From positions 3,348,001 to 3,412,000 of the forward strand of contig NC_063151.1 in the NCBI RefSeq assembly GCF_020921035.1: 64,000 bases of DNA, written 5' to 3'. The stretch comes from Rhodamnia argentea (lineage: Eukaryota > Streptophyta > Magnoliopsida > Myrtales > Myrtaceae). Under the pieces are notes generated by a model. That model searched no databases and was not told the DNA's origin. It saw nothing but the letters and a program-made list of their open reading frames with translations. The position numbers and the translations under genes are program-made. Within the stretch, counting starts at the first letter, position 1. Every line of letters starts with the position of its first letter. Shown here piece after piece: positions 21,520 through 32,676 of the stretch.

Positions 21520-22397
21520 TTTCTGCAAGAATCGGTCAACACGGCAAGATTTGGCCCCGTAAACGCCGGGGGAGAAGACTTTGATTTTGCGCTTAGAATT
21601 GCAAATTGTGTGGCGCAAATTAGGGTCTGATCGAGTGGAAAGTTGACTGATAACTCGCACTCCGGAAGACTTTGACTTTACACCACTCTCCTGAACGACC
21701 GTCTCTGTCAAATTATCCGGATTTCGTAGAGAGTGGTTGGGACCAAATTCCTAAGACCATTGCGAGTCCGAAAAGTCACCAACCAAGTCCAAGAAGAAAA
21801 ATTCTAACGTTTTGAAGGGGCGAGGAATAATAAGTGTCGTAATTTTCGCACGGCATTTATTTAAGTTTTATAACTTTTTCTATCACATAAGCATGAAAGC
21901 CATAATTTTCTTTTAATCACTCAAGTGTTATATAACTTTTCAATCAACCGTTTGAATAACATAACTTTTTCTAAAATTATTCACCATATGTCCTACGTCG
22001 AACTGAGCGATTTGAAAAAGTTATGACACTCAAAGTGATGGATTAAATGTTACAATACTCAAGGTAAACATTTTTTGGAAGACGTAGCACTCGAGTGATA
22101 AAAAAAAATAATTATGATACTCAAGTGAACGCACATTAAAATTACTGTGCTTGTGGCGTGGTTACCCATTCATTTCAGTCAACTTTGGGATGCTACTCCC
22201 AAGCAATATCAACATACCCTTTTTTGGTCTTCATCAGTTTCCTACTATAAAGGGAAGATGATAGGAAGGTCAGTTTTCACAAGCATTTTAAGCATCATTC
22301 ATTGCCTCAGGAAACAACCACAAAACCCAACCGCACCCCCCGGGCAAAAAAAAAAAAAAATTCCAACTTCCTAGAACCAAAAGAAGAAGAAGAATCC
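21520..22397 (+). repeat. Promoter block of gene C
   Basis: Shares the receptor-gene promoter landmarks (aagatttggc, gcgcttagaattgcaaatt, gtggaaagttgactg, ggactcgcaatgg-like tract inverted at 62925). It is most similar to the DNA upstream of F: caccaaccaagtccaagaag here is the reverse complement of a tract at 62885-62905. A MITE lies inside it. The last 60 bases are an A-rich, GAAGAAG-rich leader before the ATG. Confidence 0.65.
21830..22145. mobile_element. MITE in the promoter of gene C
   Basis: An AT-rich segment of about 315 bp with imperfect inverted arms. The left arm has gtcgtaattttcgcacggca; the reverse complement of the right arm has cagtaattttaatgtgcgtt; each is followed by ataactttt/ataattattt and atcac. 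Short cactcaagtg-type palindromes recur through it. The related copy at 62480-62850 occupies the same promoter position in F. No open frame. Confidence 0.6.
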
Positions 22398-25300
22398 ATG
22401 GATTCTTCACATGAATTCAAGAGGGTCATGAGCCTTTTGGCTGCCCTTGCCCTTTTCATTTACTTTGTCATTCCACTTCCTGTTCATGCTTCCCCTGCAG
22501 AAGCACAAGCCCTCGTCAAGTGGAAGTCCAGTCTTGGCCAACATTCGGTTTCTTCCCTCTCTTCCTGGACTCTCTCTCCCCGTAATGCCACTGGTTCCAA
22601 GTTGACCATTAGTCCGTGCACTTGGTATGGCATCTCCTGTCGGGCTGGGAGTGTGATCGGGATTAACCTCACCAGCGCCAATGTCGAAGGTACGCTTGAT
22701 GAATTCCCATTCTCATCTTTGTCAAATCTCAAGTTCATGGACCTGGGCATAAATAGTCTCTTCGGCCACATTCCGCCTCAAATCGGTCTCTTGAGCAATC
22801 TCACCTATCTCGACCTCTCTATCAATCGGTTCTCGGGTAAAATACCGCCTGAGATCGGCCGTCTAACGAAACTAGAGGTCCTACACCTAGTTTTCAACGG
22901 TTTAAATGGCTCGATTCCCCAAGAAATTGGGCAGTTGCATTTGCTCAATGAGCTCGCTCTGTATTGCAATCAGTTGGATGGATCTATCCCTTCCTCATTG
23001 GGTAATTTGAGCAAATTAGCTATACTGTATGTCTACAACAACTCCCTTTCTGGTTCTATTCCCCCTGAAATGGGAAACATGACAAATCTGGAAGAGCTCC
23101 ACATGAACGACAACATCTTGACAGGACCGATTCCTTCCACTTTGGGGAACTTAACCAAATTGACACAGTTGAACCTATTTGATAATGAGCTTACTGGTTC
23201 TATCCCTCTGGAGCTAGGGAATTTGAACCTTCTTAGCGCGTTGAGCCTTTACGAGAATAATCTTATCGGTTCAATTCCGCCGACGTTAGGCAATTTGACA
23301 GAACTTACCCTTCTTTTTCTCTATGCCAACCAGCTTTCGGGTCACATTCCTGACGAGATAGGAAATCTCCGCGCTATGTTGGACTTAGAGTTGAGTAGAA
23401 ATCAGCTCACTGGGCCCATTCCTTCTTCTTTGGGTAACTTGACCTACCTAGAATATTTGTTCCTCCGTGAGAATCAGCTTTCTGGTTCGATTCCTGGATC
23501 CTTAGGGGATCTAATAAAATTGGAGGAGCTGCAATTGGATACAAACCAGTTCGCAGGCTCCTTACCAGAGAACTTGTGCCGAGGTGGGTTGCTCCAAAAC
23601 CTCACAGTGAGTCGCAACTTCTTAACTGGTTCTATCCCTAGAAGTTTGAGAAATTGTACAAGCTTAATCAGGGTACGCCTCGAGGAAAACCAGCTCACTG
23701 GAAACATATCCGAGACCTTCGGTGTCTTACCCAACTTGAACTTTATCGACATGAGTTTCAACAACTTCTATGGAGAAATCTCAACAAACTGGGGAAGTTG
23801 CATGCGTTTAACTGATCTAAGAATTGCTGGAAATAACATCACTGGTAGCTTGCCTTCTGAGATTGGAAACGCGACTCAACTACATGCAATTGATCTTTCT
23901 TTCAATGGTTTAGTCGGCGAGGTTCCGAAAGAATTTGGAAAATTGACTTCTTTGGTGAATTTGAATCTAAGCAGGAACCAACTTTCTGGTCAAATAAGTC
24001 CCAAGATTGTATCGCTACCTGGTCTTCAAAAATTGGATTTGTCCAGGAATAAATTAAGCATGTCTATTCCGCAGACCATAGGGCTTTCTTCAAACTTGTT
24101 CCTCTTGGATTTGAGCAACAACCAGTTGAGCCAAGATATTCCAGGGCAAATAGGGATGCTAACTCATTTGTCCGAGCTAGACTTGAGTTATAACTTGTTA
24201 AGCGGTGAGATCCCAGCTGAATTCAGCAAGCTGCAAAGCCTAGTGAAACTGGACCTTTCGCACAATAATCTTTCTGGTCTTATATACAAGACTTTTGAGG
24301 CTCTGCCAGGTTTGGCGGAGGTTGACATATCCCACAACGAGTTTGAGGGCCCAATCCCCAACACAACGGCATTCCAAGATGCACCAAAAGCAGCGTTACA
24401 AGGCAACAATGGATTGTGTGGAAATGTTGAAGGACTTGAGCCCTGTAATCAAGCGGTGGTGGATAGGGAAAACTCTCTGGCGATAGGCAGAGTATTTCTT
24501 ATTGTGTTTCCTCTGCTAGGAGCAGTTCTTCTGTTCATTTCCTTTGGAGTATTCTGCATTTTCCGTAGAAAGAAGTTCCATCCAACGGTGGAACTAGTAC
24601 CCAAGACAACTGAAGTCTTTTCTCTATCAAACTACGAAGGAAAGATCCTATATGAAGACATCATAGAAGCCACCGGGGCTTTTGACGAGATTTTCTGCAT
24701 TGGAAGGGGAGGGTATGGAAGTGTCTTCAAAGCCAAATTGAGATCAGGTGATATAGTCGCTATAAAGAAGCTCTATCAAATGGCTGATAGTGGGCAAACA
24801 GATCAAAAGGAATTTTTGAATGAGATCAGGGCATTGACGGAAATTCGACACCGCAATATTGTGAAACTTGTGGGCTTTTGTTCTCATCCACAACATTCAT
24901 TCTTGGTGTACGAGTACTTCGACAGAGGAAGCTTGTCTACAATCTTGAGCAATGAAGAAGAAGCTAAAGAGTTGGACTGGAACAAGAGGTTGAATATAGT
25001 CAAAGGCGTAGCTCATGCTCTATCTTATATGCACCATGATTGTATCCCACCAATCGTCCATCGAGATATTTCGAGTAACAACATCCTGCTTGATTCGGAG
25101 TATGAGGCGCATGTTTCTAACTTTGGCACGGCTAAGCTTCTTAAGCTGGACACATCAAACTGGAGTGCAGTCGTCGGCACATATGGTTACGTAGCTCCAG
25201 GTTGATTTCTAAAATCGACTCTTGGCCCTCTGGTTTAGCTAAAGCAATGTTTTTGTGCTGACTTATATATCTCCTTATTTGTGCAGAGCTTGCTTACACG

Positions 25301-25690
25301 ATGAAGGTGACGGAGAAATGCGATGTGTATAGCTTTGGAATGGTGGCCATCGAGGTGATCAAAGGAAGACATCCGGGCGATGGCCTTTCATCTCTGTTGG
25401 CTCCAGTCGACATGGAGATCTCAGTAGTTTTGAGGAATATATTGGATTCACGCCTGCCAAAGCCTGTGCCAAGCATTGAGGATGAACTTCTGACCATCTT
25501 CAAGCTTGCAGTCGCTTGCGTATCTACTGATCCCGAACTCAGGCCGTCGATGGAAATGATTTCTCAGGTGCTATCAGCTCATTCAACCATTTTCCATGGT
25601 ATTAAAAATTCAAAGACACCCACTGACCCTCTGAGAGATGCAACCGCTTCAAGCCGTTCAATGGATCAATTTGTAGAAGATATCGTCTGA
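22398..25690 (+). CDS. Gene C: MIK2-like LRR receptor (pseudo)kinase, NFG motif
   Basis: Exon 1 22398-25200 and exon 2 25287-25690, phase-1 intron, 1068 aa. Signal peptide, LRRNT cap ([10 protein letters not shown], one codon shorter than B and D), about two dozen LRRs, NGLCGN cap, TM near 696-718 ([20 protein letters not shown]), kinase with [14 protein letters not shown] and HRDISSNN. The DFG aspartate that binds Mg-ATP is Asn (codon AAC at 25119-25121, residue 908: VSNFGTAK); B, D and E have DFG. All else is intact and there is no stop, so it may act as a ligand-binding pseudokinase. A single sequencing error is the main alternative. The upstream in-frame extension to 22302 is rejected because it is A-rich leader. 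Closest relative by shared promoter insertions and cap is F. Confidence 0.9.
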
Positions 25691-27376
25691 TAAACTATTT
25701 TGCTCTGTCAACCACATGCAAGAAGGTCTAAGATCTTTAATGAAAAACGCAGTCATTTAAACTAATTAATTAAGTCTCAAACTTTTTCTAATCTATTGTT
25801 TTGATCACTGATGTGTTAACTTTATTTGCATGTAGGAGAAGATGAGGACTGCATCTCGCTCATGCTCAAGTGAGTAAGAACTGCCTTTTGTTTTGGAAGG
25901 AGCAAAACCTGAACTTACTAGCATCTGGTTTCGCTTGCAGAGAGAACAGCTGAACTCAAGTGATGCGTCGAACTGTTTCTGTATCTACTATCTAGTATTA
26001 ACCAGACTAGAGTCGTCGCACTCAAAGCTATGTATCCATGTCAAGTTAGAGTTAGGAAATATGATTTTTGTACCAGTGTTAAGTTGCTTATGTATCTAGT
26101 GTTATCATCTTGGAAGAGAATGGTCCATGTAAATTCGAAACAGAGCATTTATGTGAAGTCTCTGAAATCCTGTCCATTGTTAGTCCTTTTAAAAGGTTCA
26201 TTGTCCCATTTCAACACCCTCTCAAGTGAATGCTCTGATACTATATTAGAAAGTTCAATCCAAAAACTTAAGCTAATAGATGTAGGAAGAGCACATGAAT
26301 ATAAAAAGCATATAGAACCCATCGCCAAGCAATGTGGGTTAATATTCCAACATTGTGTTCCATGTAACTTAGGACCGCACCGTTACATAACAGTGAGTGC
26401 ATTCAATGGGTTCCTATTCCGAGCGCTATGTGCAAGTTGTTGCGGCATGGGTACTTATTAGAGGTTCAGTAGCTTTTGATTGCTCCAAAAGGAATATGGC
26501 ACTAGAGGGAATCCAGACTTCATTTTCATTAGAGTGATTAAATTAGGAAGATCCCTGATCATCATTTTATCTCGTGGGGAGAGGGATTCAACAATACAAT
26601 GCTTTGTCAAGTTCGGTTATGTTACTACCTTATACTTCAAGAATGTGAAGGCAGAAGATATTATGCCCGCCAAAATCTTGAGGGATTTAAAGCATGCTAG
26701 CCCATTTTCCCTCGGCCTCTCTCCATTATCAAGTACAAATAGAACTCATTTGTGGTTTAGCTCACCATAAACCATCTTTTCTGTTTTTTTTTTTTTTCAG
26801 AACAGTGAACTCACATTCCCTTCGAAAAAAATGTCCGAACAATTTTTGTTTCATTTACTTTTTTCTGCTAAGAAGTAAACAAATCTTTGAGAGCCCAGAG
26901 CTTTGTGAATTTCAAATAGGAAACCATAGTAGACCACTATTTGACCCCGCCCTCGATCAATCTCAAGTGAAACCCTACATTGTGAAATCATAGTTCAGGA
27001 AAACTAAGTCAATGAGGAGTGTAGAGAGGGGATGAAAGAATGGAGCAAGAACTATTCGACTCGACGCATAGCGAGACAATGTGTCATTTTCCCCAACCTT
27101 GTCAAGTTGTTGGGTCAATTCAATCTCAATTCCTGAGTGTGCGGCATTATCTTAGCAGAAAGGCAACAGGCAATATGCAATGTCAAGAAAGAACCATCTG
27201 GTGGCAACAGTCAACTTTTTCATTATGCTAGATAGCATCAACAAACATGTGATCCACAAGTTAATGTTTGCTGATGCATTTCCATTGTCAAATAAGGAAA
27301 TTTGATCGAGTGTAAGTTTTTAAGCATCCCTTTGGGGCCTGAGAAAAAACAACGAGCAGACAAAAAGCGAAAAAAG
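25691..27376 (+). repeat. Downstream block of gene C (tandem-unit repeat)
   Basis: Counterpart of 19580-20945 and 35940-37573. It holds the shared ctgtcaaccacatgcaagaaggtc tract, gttcagtagcttttgattgc, accttatacttcaagaatgtg and gctgatgcatttccattgtc. Open frames of up to 143 codons (26030-26461) are not preserved in the sister blocks. No gene called. Confidence 0.6.
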
Positions 27377-27412
27377 GCCTTGGAATCACAAGGCTTCGAG
27401 AGAGTCATGATG
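27377..27412 (+). pseudogene. Orphan 5' stub, start codon lost
   Basis: The tract ttggaatcacaaggcttcga corresponds to the MDSQGFK start at 20946, but the ATG is ttg-g here and the sequence diverges after gagagtcatgatg. A decayed relic. Confidence 0.4.
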
Positions 27413-27599
27413 TAACCTGTATTCGTATGCTTTGTTTTGATAGCTCCGAAATAACTGATAATAAATTTTGCATTTTACAGCGCGATAACAATTGGATAGA
27501 ATTGTAAACATTTGTCATATTTGAATGTGAACATTCATATTTCAATGTAATCCTTTTATCAATAAACAATAGACAATTAACTATTTCACACGTCATAAA

Positions 27600-27699
27600 T
27601 GTCACGTCCCTACTCCTAGAAATAAAGGACAATGATACGGGCATCCTCTTACCCAAAAGACGCAGCCTCAAAGATGAACCAACACAAACCACCACAACC

Positions 27700-27748
<49 letters not shown>

Positions 27749-29648
27749 GTTAAAACAGTGAATTGGCTATAGAATCAGAGTTCTAAAATCCACTGAAACT
27801 AGTATATACATCACTAAACTTAGCTAAAACCAACAACATCCTTGGACATAAAAAAATATCTCAACTCATATCCAAAAGTTCAACTACAAAAAAATCATCG
27901 CCGATAATACTCTCGTCCTACTTGCCGCTAGCTAAAAAACGTAAAAATGATTTATAATGAATGAAGTGAACAACACAGCTTAGTGAATTATACATATCTC
28001 ATCAAAGCATATAGATATATTTATAAAACAATACTAGAAACTCAATAATCCGAACCCATAATATATCATGCATACCAAATCTAATATAAATTATTTCATT
28101 CCAATATTTATATGTATTAAAAACACTTATCAAATTAAACACATCGAATTACACATCAATGGTTCATTCGATTGATCAATCTCATGCTCAAAATCCAACC
28201 ATGGTCACAACACAACGTCTAGTGATATGATAACCAAGATTTCCCTTGGCAAGGTCTCCACTATTATTAACTGGTGGTACGGCCCAAAAGGATATCCAAA
28301 AACTAGTATGTTTACCCAAATCCCGTAACTAGGTTAACGGCCATAGCGAGCATCAATACCATCACCCTCCAAAAATTTACAGAACCACCCAAAAACCGTA
28401 ACATAAACTGGCTTCACAAATCAATACATAAATCATTTTATAAATCATTTCTCAAAAAATTTCGAAATTCAATATATAAACCAAATTCGCAAAGCAGTAC
28501 ATTTCACCTTTCATGAAACATTTTGAATAACTATTTTCAAACCTGTCTAAATAATCAAAAACTAAAATGTATCATTCAAATTTTATGCAACAAAAATGCT
28601 TTGTCATAAGTCATAATATATCTATCTGTGTCACTTTCAAGACATGAGTTCACAAATTCAAAGAAGATAACACCACTCACTCGGAAAAGTCCATACCATC
28701 CCACGAAAGCCACTTCAGCTGACAAAGTTGAAATCCTATCAATTAAGTGAAAACAATATCAAAACTCAAATAACTAACCACCTTAACTAAGATTCAACTA
28801 GGCAACGCTATTACGGAGTCAAATCCTTCACTACGAGTCGACAAAAGACCTCAAGAACAGCCAATCACAACTCGTAACCACTAATACAAAGAACAACAAC
28901 CACTCGAGCAGAATAGCTACTTGTGCGCAATATCTCTCTCTACCAAAATCTAACTCCAATTCAAGTGTGTTTAATATCAAAAGAAAGCCCTTTCAAAGTA
29001 CTAAAAGATTTTAAGCTTCACCAACACAAAATCTAGCCAGTAACCAACGAAATTCGGCACAGAAATTTGCTGGTCGAGCTATGTACAGTATGTTCTGAGA
29101 ATTTCGAAAAAAAGATTTCTCTTAAATCTCAAGTCCAAATTGTTGTCCTCAAAATCATACAAGTTTTTAGGGATGCAAAGGACCTAGTTATCACCGTCGA
29201 CAGCCAATACAACTAGGGCTATGATTTTAACTCTTCGAACAAAAACTAACTTACAACAGGGAAACACTTGCTAATCACATGCAAAAGGAGTGTAACAGCA
29301 TTAATCGATATTATCCTATCTACCACTGCGGTTTCTCTCTGTTCTTTCCTCGTGCTTTCTTTCAGCAAGAGGAAGAAGAAGACTCTTGAAGCTTATTTGG
29401 GCTGAGGAAGTATACTGGGCTGGGCCCCTTTTACTTATTTATTTGAGGTTCTCTTTTCTTTAAGCTCTTGTATGTCTTATAATAAATCTCACTGAACGTT
29501 CTTATCTCATGGTATTATTCGACAAAACTCGTAATTGTCTGAAATACCAATTTTAGATACTTGACCGAATCTTACAATTCGATTAAACCTTGATCCCGAT
29601 TCGCAAGGTGTCTTGATTTAATAGCTATCGTGAGGGTACATCTTGACA
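27600..29648. mobile_element. Candidate solo LTR, 2.05 kb
   Basis: Begins tgtcacgtccctactcctag and ends gtacatcttgaca, with TG...CA termini and near-duplicate flanks ataaa / ctaaa. No gag-pol or long frame is inside; composition is AT-rich with a (TTA)n tract. The right-hand 300 bp include gaagaggaagaagaagactc and a tttatttatttgagg tract. The call rests on termini only; no second copy is in the window. Confidence 0.45.
27700..27748 (+). repeat. (TTA)n microsatellite
   Basis: About 16 uninterrupted TTA/ATT units. Confidence 0.95.
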
Positions 29649-29816
29649 CTAAAAAAGACAATTAACTAGGGACACGTCCAATGCGAGATTCTATTTTATT
29701 GTGCACCAAAGAAAGGATCAAATTTCTGTGTGGTTTCAAGAATCACTAGGAAATTTCAAATGTAGTTCTTATGGTCTTAGTGTCATATTTTTTTTATTTC
29801 AGAATAATAAACTCAA

Positions 29817-30583
29817 CAGGAAAATTGTCAAATAAAGTTTTAAACCTATTGTAATTATGTCAATTCATTCATGAATCTTTTTTCCAATTAAGCCCTAAGC
29901 ATTTTGTATTTGTATTAATTCAGTCCATTTGACCGGCCGATACTGACTTGGATAAATTTTAATAATATTTTACTATTTTTTCTCTTTTCTCTTGTTTTTT
30001 CTTCCCACTATGTCTACGAAGTGTCACCGAACTTGCCGGCCACTAGATGAGGCCTTCACAGCTGCGGGTGAGGCTAGCCTCATCGACCACGAGAGAAGGC
30101 AGGCTCACCCACTACTAGCAAGGTCATGGTTGCCTTCGCGGTTGCGGGCGAGGCCAATCTCGTCGACCAAGTGTGAAAGCGGCCTCACTCACTGCCGGCA
30201 AGGTCATGGTCACGTAGTCGCGTCTTGTGAAACCAGAACATTGCAAGGCAAGGCTACCTCACCGCCCGCGGGAGAAGACAGCTATGGCCGCTCCCGGCTT
30301 GGGCAAGGGTCACAAAGCCCCTGCCGGCCGCCATGAGCTTCAATGACCCTTATCGGCCACAAGTGGAAAGAAAAAAAAAAAGAGAAAAAAAAAAGGAAAA
30401 ACAATAGAAAATGAAAATTAGATATCAAAATATTATTAAAAATTATCTACGTCGGTGCCAGCAAGCTAAATGGACTGAATTAATATAAATGCAAAAGATT
30501 TTGGACTTAATTGACAAAACAAAATGCTTGGGACTGAATTAGTACAATTGCAATATGTTTATGATTTTTTAAATAATTTTTCC
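29817..30583. mobile_element. Mutator-like element with GC-rich insert
   Basis: About 767 bp with terminal inverted arms of about 110 bp. Left arm: ttttaaacctattgtaatta, then ttaattcagtccatttgacc. Reverse complement of the right arm: aatcataaacatattgcaat, then ttaattcagtccatttagct. Flanks taaactcaa and taaattcga are a plausible 9-bp target duplication with two mismatches. The core (30000-30350) is GC-rich and contains two diverged copies of a gcgaggc..tc.tcgaccac motif. No transposase. Confidence 0.65.
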
Positions 30584-30889
30584 TAAATTCGAGTGTCCAA
30601 ATATAACACATAATTTCAATTCACTATCATCTTCCGACCAAAAAAAAATTCACTATCATCTTGAATATTCTAAGTTGCGACAAAAACATATATCGCATTT
30701 AACCATGTTGAAGATTTATCTTTCTTTCCGTCTAGAGATACCTTGCAAAGCCTTAATCTTATTGCAATTGAGCAATATTACCCTTTTAAAAGTAGGTAAA
30801 CGGGATTAGCTCCTTAGCAGCTCCAGCTCATATAAATTTCTGTTTTCTGTCGGGATTTGGTGTTCTCGGTCGGGGATAACGTGGGAAAT

Positions 30890-32532
30890 TACAATCCTTT
30901 AAAAAGGATTGAAGCGATATGAAATGAAGCGCCCCTGTCATTGTCCAAATTAGTTACATATCTTTAAAATATTTGAGCTACACCATACGATATCTACTAG
31001 AATTTTACTATTGATTATGCTTCTCTCTGCCCTTCTAGGATTGTTTGTCTCCTAGCATATTCAGTGTTATTCCAGTAAAATTGATGATTGTCTTGTTGAA
31101 TTAGTGGGTTAAGTAGAGTCTAGTCGAAAATGGGTCTAACTCAAATTGACCCATTTAACTCATATTGTCCCATGTCTACGTAATACAATTGGAGCGTCCC
31201 ATATCTAACTCCATTTGGATCCAACTCATACTCAATTCAATCCGGTTCCGATTCGCAATAATTTTTCCCTTGATTATGGAAAATAGCATACGGAAAGACA
31301 TAACCAATTAAAAACAAATGACCGTCAATTTCCTGTGGCCATTAGATTTGTTCAATCAAAGCAGGGCAGTGGTACTCACGAATTTGATCTTTTACAAAAA
31401 TGAAAAATGCAACAAACTAAAATAACAACAAATCGCAAAGCTTATAAATAGAGGAAAATAAGTTCCTATTATGTGTAGATTTCATTGGGTGATTATTAAA
31501 CTACGATATAATCAAAGTTAGACATACATAATTCAAAAACAAAATGATTGCCCCGTGTAACGTGCGGGAATATTTGTATTGGAGCCATCAAACACTTCAT
31601 AATTCCAAAATAATCACAGCGCACACACTTTCTCAATAATTGAGCTCTCTTAGAGAGCTCAAAAAAGATAAGTTATCTGAAATAAAGTTGTTTACCCCAA
31701 CCTAAATTTGTTTTCGGGTCATAGAAGAAAGTTTTTTGCAAAGATTAGTTTTCCTTCGTCCAAACACCGGAAAGTCGGAATACAATTTTCCGTAAATGTT
31801 CTCCTCGAAATAAACGTACCCTGAATCACAATCGCAAATAGTCTTCCACTTATAAGTTGTTTACCCTGACCTAAATTTGTTTTCAGGTCATAGAAGAACG
31901 TTTTTCGCAGAGATTAGTTTTTCACCATCCAAACACTGGAAAGTCGGAATACAATTTCCGGTAGAAGTTCTCCTCTCTTCCACTTATAAGTATAATAAAA
32001 CAAAAGAGCGGACCTTCACAACCACGCTATCGTTTGTCCAAAAAAAGGCTCGAACAAGCAGGCCAAAAACAATCTTGGATTTTCTACTTGAGTTTTCCTT
32101 TTGAGTGGTCCGAGTTTGCAACTGGGAATATTCCAGGCTCATTAGCTCAATCATCAGCTGTAATTTATGAATAGAATGGGTTCAACTGGTGCAAGATTTG
32201 GCTTCATTAATGCCGAGCGAGAAGAGTCTCCCCTTTTGCGCGCTTCGAATTTTGCATGATGTGCGAAACGAATTAGGATTTGATCACTCTCCTCAACGAC
32301 TTCCCTTTGTAATTCTCTGGATTCCGAATACTGGTTGGGACTAAAATCCGAAATGGAGAACGATCCGAGTCAGGAAAGTTGCCAAGTAAGACTGAATGAA
32401 AGAGGTCCAAAAAGTCTTCATGGAACCAAAAATGCGTTCAAGTCGGCTTTCGGATGCTAACCACCAAGCAATATGAACATACCTTTTCTAAGTCTCCGTT
32501 ATAATAATGGTCGTTATTGCATTCCCATTATA
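30890..32532 (+). repeat. Upstream block of gene D
   Basis: Matches about 15660-15890 (30955-31180: aaatgggt..aactcaaattgacc), 6020-6240 (31440-31620: ttatgtgtagatttca, tgtaacgtgcgggaat), the window start (31990-32090) and the common promoter block (32140-32350: gcaagatttggcttcatta, agaattaggatttgatc). No coding sequence is supported; an open frame at 31877-32104 falls within the local duplication. Confidence 0.65.
31685..31985 (+). repeat. Local tandem duplication, period about 169 bp
   Basis: The tract aagttgtttaccccaaccta ... gtcataga.gaa.gtttttgca ... ccggaaagtcggaatacaat is repeated from 31854 with scattered differences (for example ccccaacc vs ccctgacc). Confidence 0.85.
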
Positions 32533-32676
32533 ATGGAAGATGATAGGAAGGTGAGTTTTCGCAAGCATTTTAAGCATCACCCATTGCCTCAGAACAGAGA
32601 AAACCGGCGTACCAGAACCAAAAGAGGTGAAGCAGGAGAAGAACCATGGATTCTTCACCAGAATGGAAAAGGGTAA
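32533..32676 (+). CDS. Putative upstream open reading frame of gene D
   Basis: A 47-codon frame, MEDDRKVSFRKHFKHHPLPQ..., that overlaps the main ATG (32646) in the +2 frame and ends at TAA 32674-32676. It has the same position and relative frame as 16160-16315 upstream of B. Pseudogene A keeps MEDDRKVNFHNLFKHH at 976. Coding status is unproven. Confidence 0.3.
   Translation: MEDDRKVSFRKHFKHHPLPQNRENRRTRTKRGEAGEEPWILHQNGKG

Noticed and set aside
22302..22397. Upstream in-frame extension of gene C (MPQETTTKPN...)
   Set aside because: It covers an A-rich and GAAGAAG leader; the signal peptide and the start conserved in B, D and F begin at MDSS (22398).
23474..23764. Minus-strand frames antisense to LRR exons of B, C, D and E
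   Set aside because: Shadows of LRR codon periodicity; the same antisense frame recurs in each paralogue and in the pseudogenes.
26030..26461. 143-codon frame after gene C
   Set aside because: It lies in the repeated downstream block and is not kept open in the corresponding blocks after B and D.
27700..27748. CRISPR-like or satellite array
   Set aside because: Simple TTA microsatellite; no spacers. No CRISPR is expected in a plant nuclear genome.
30000..30336. 114-codon + frame in the GC-rich core
   Set aside because: Composition-driven frame in a Mutator-like element, with no motif; may include a captured fragment but no gene can be supported.
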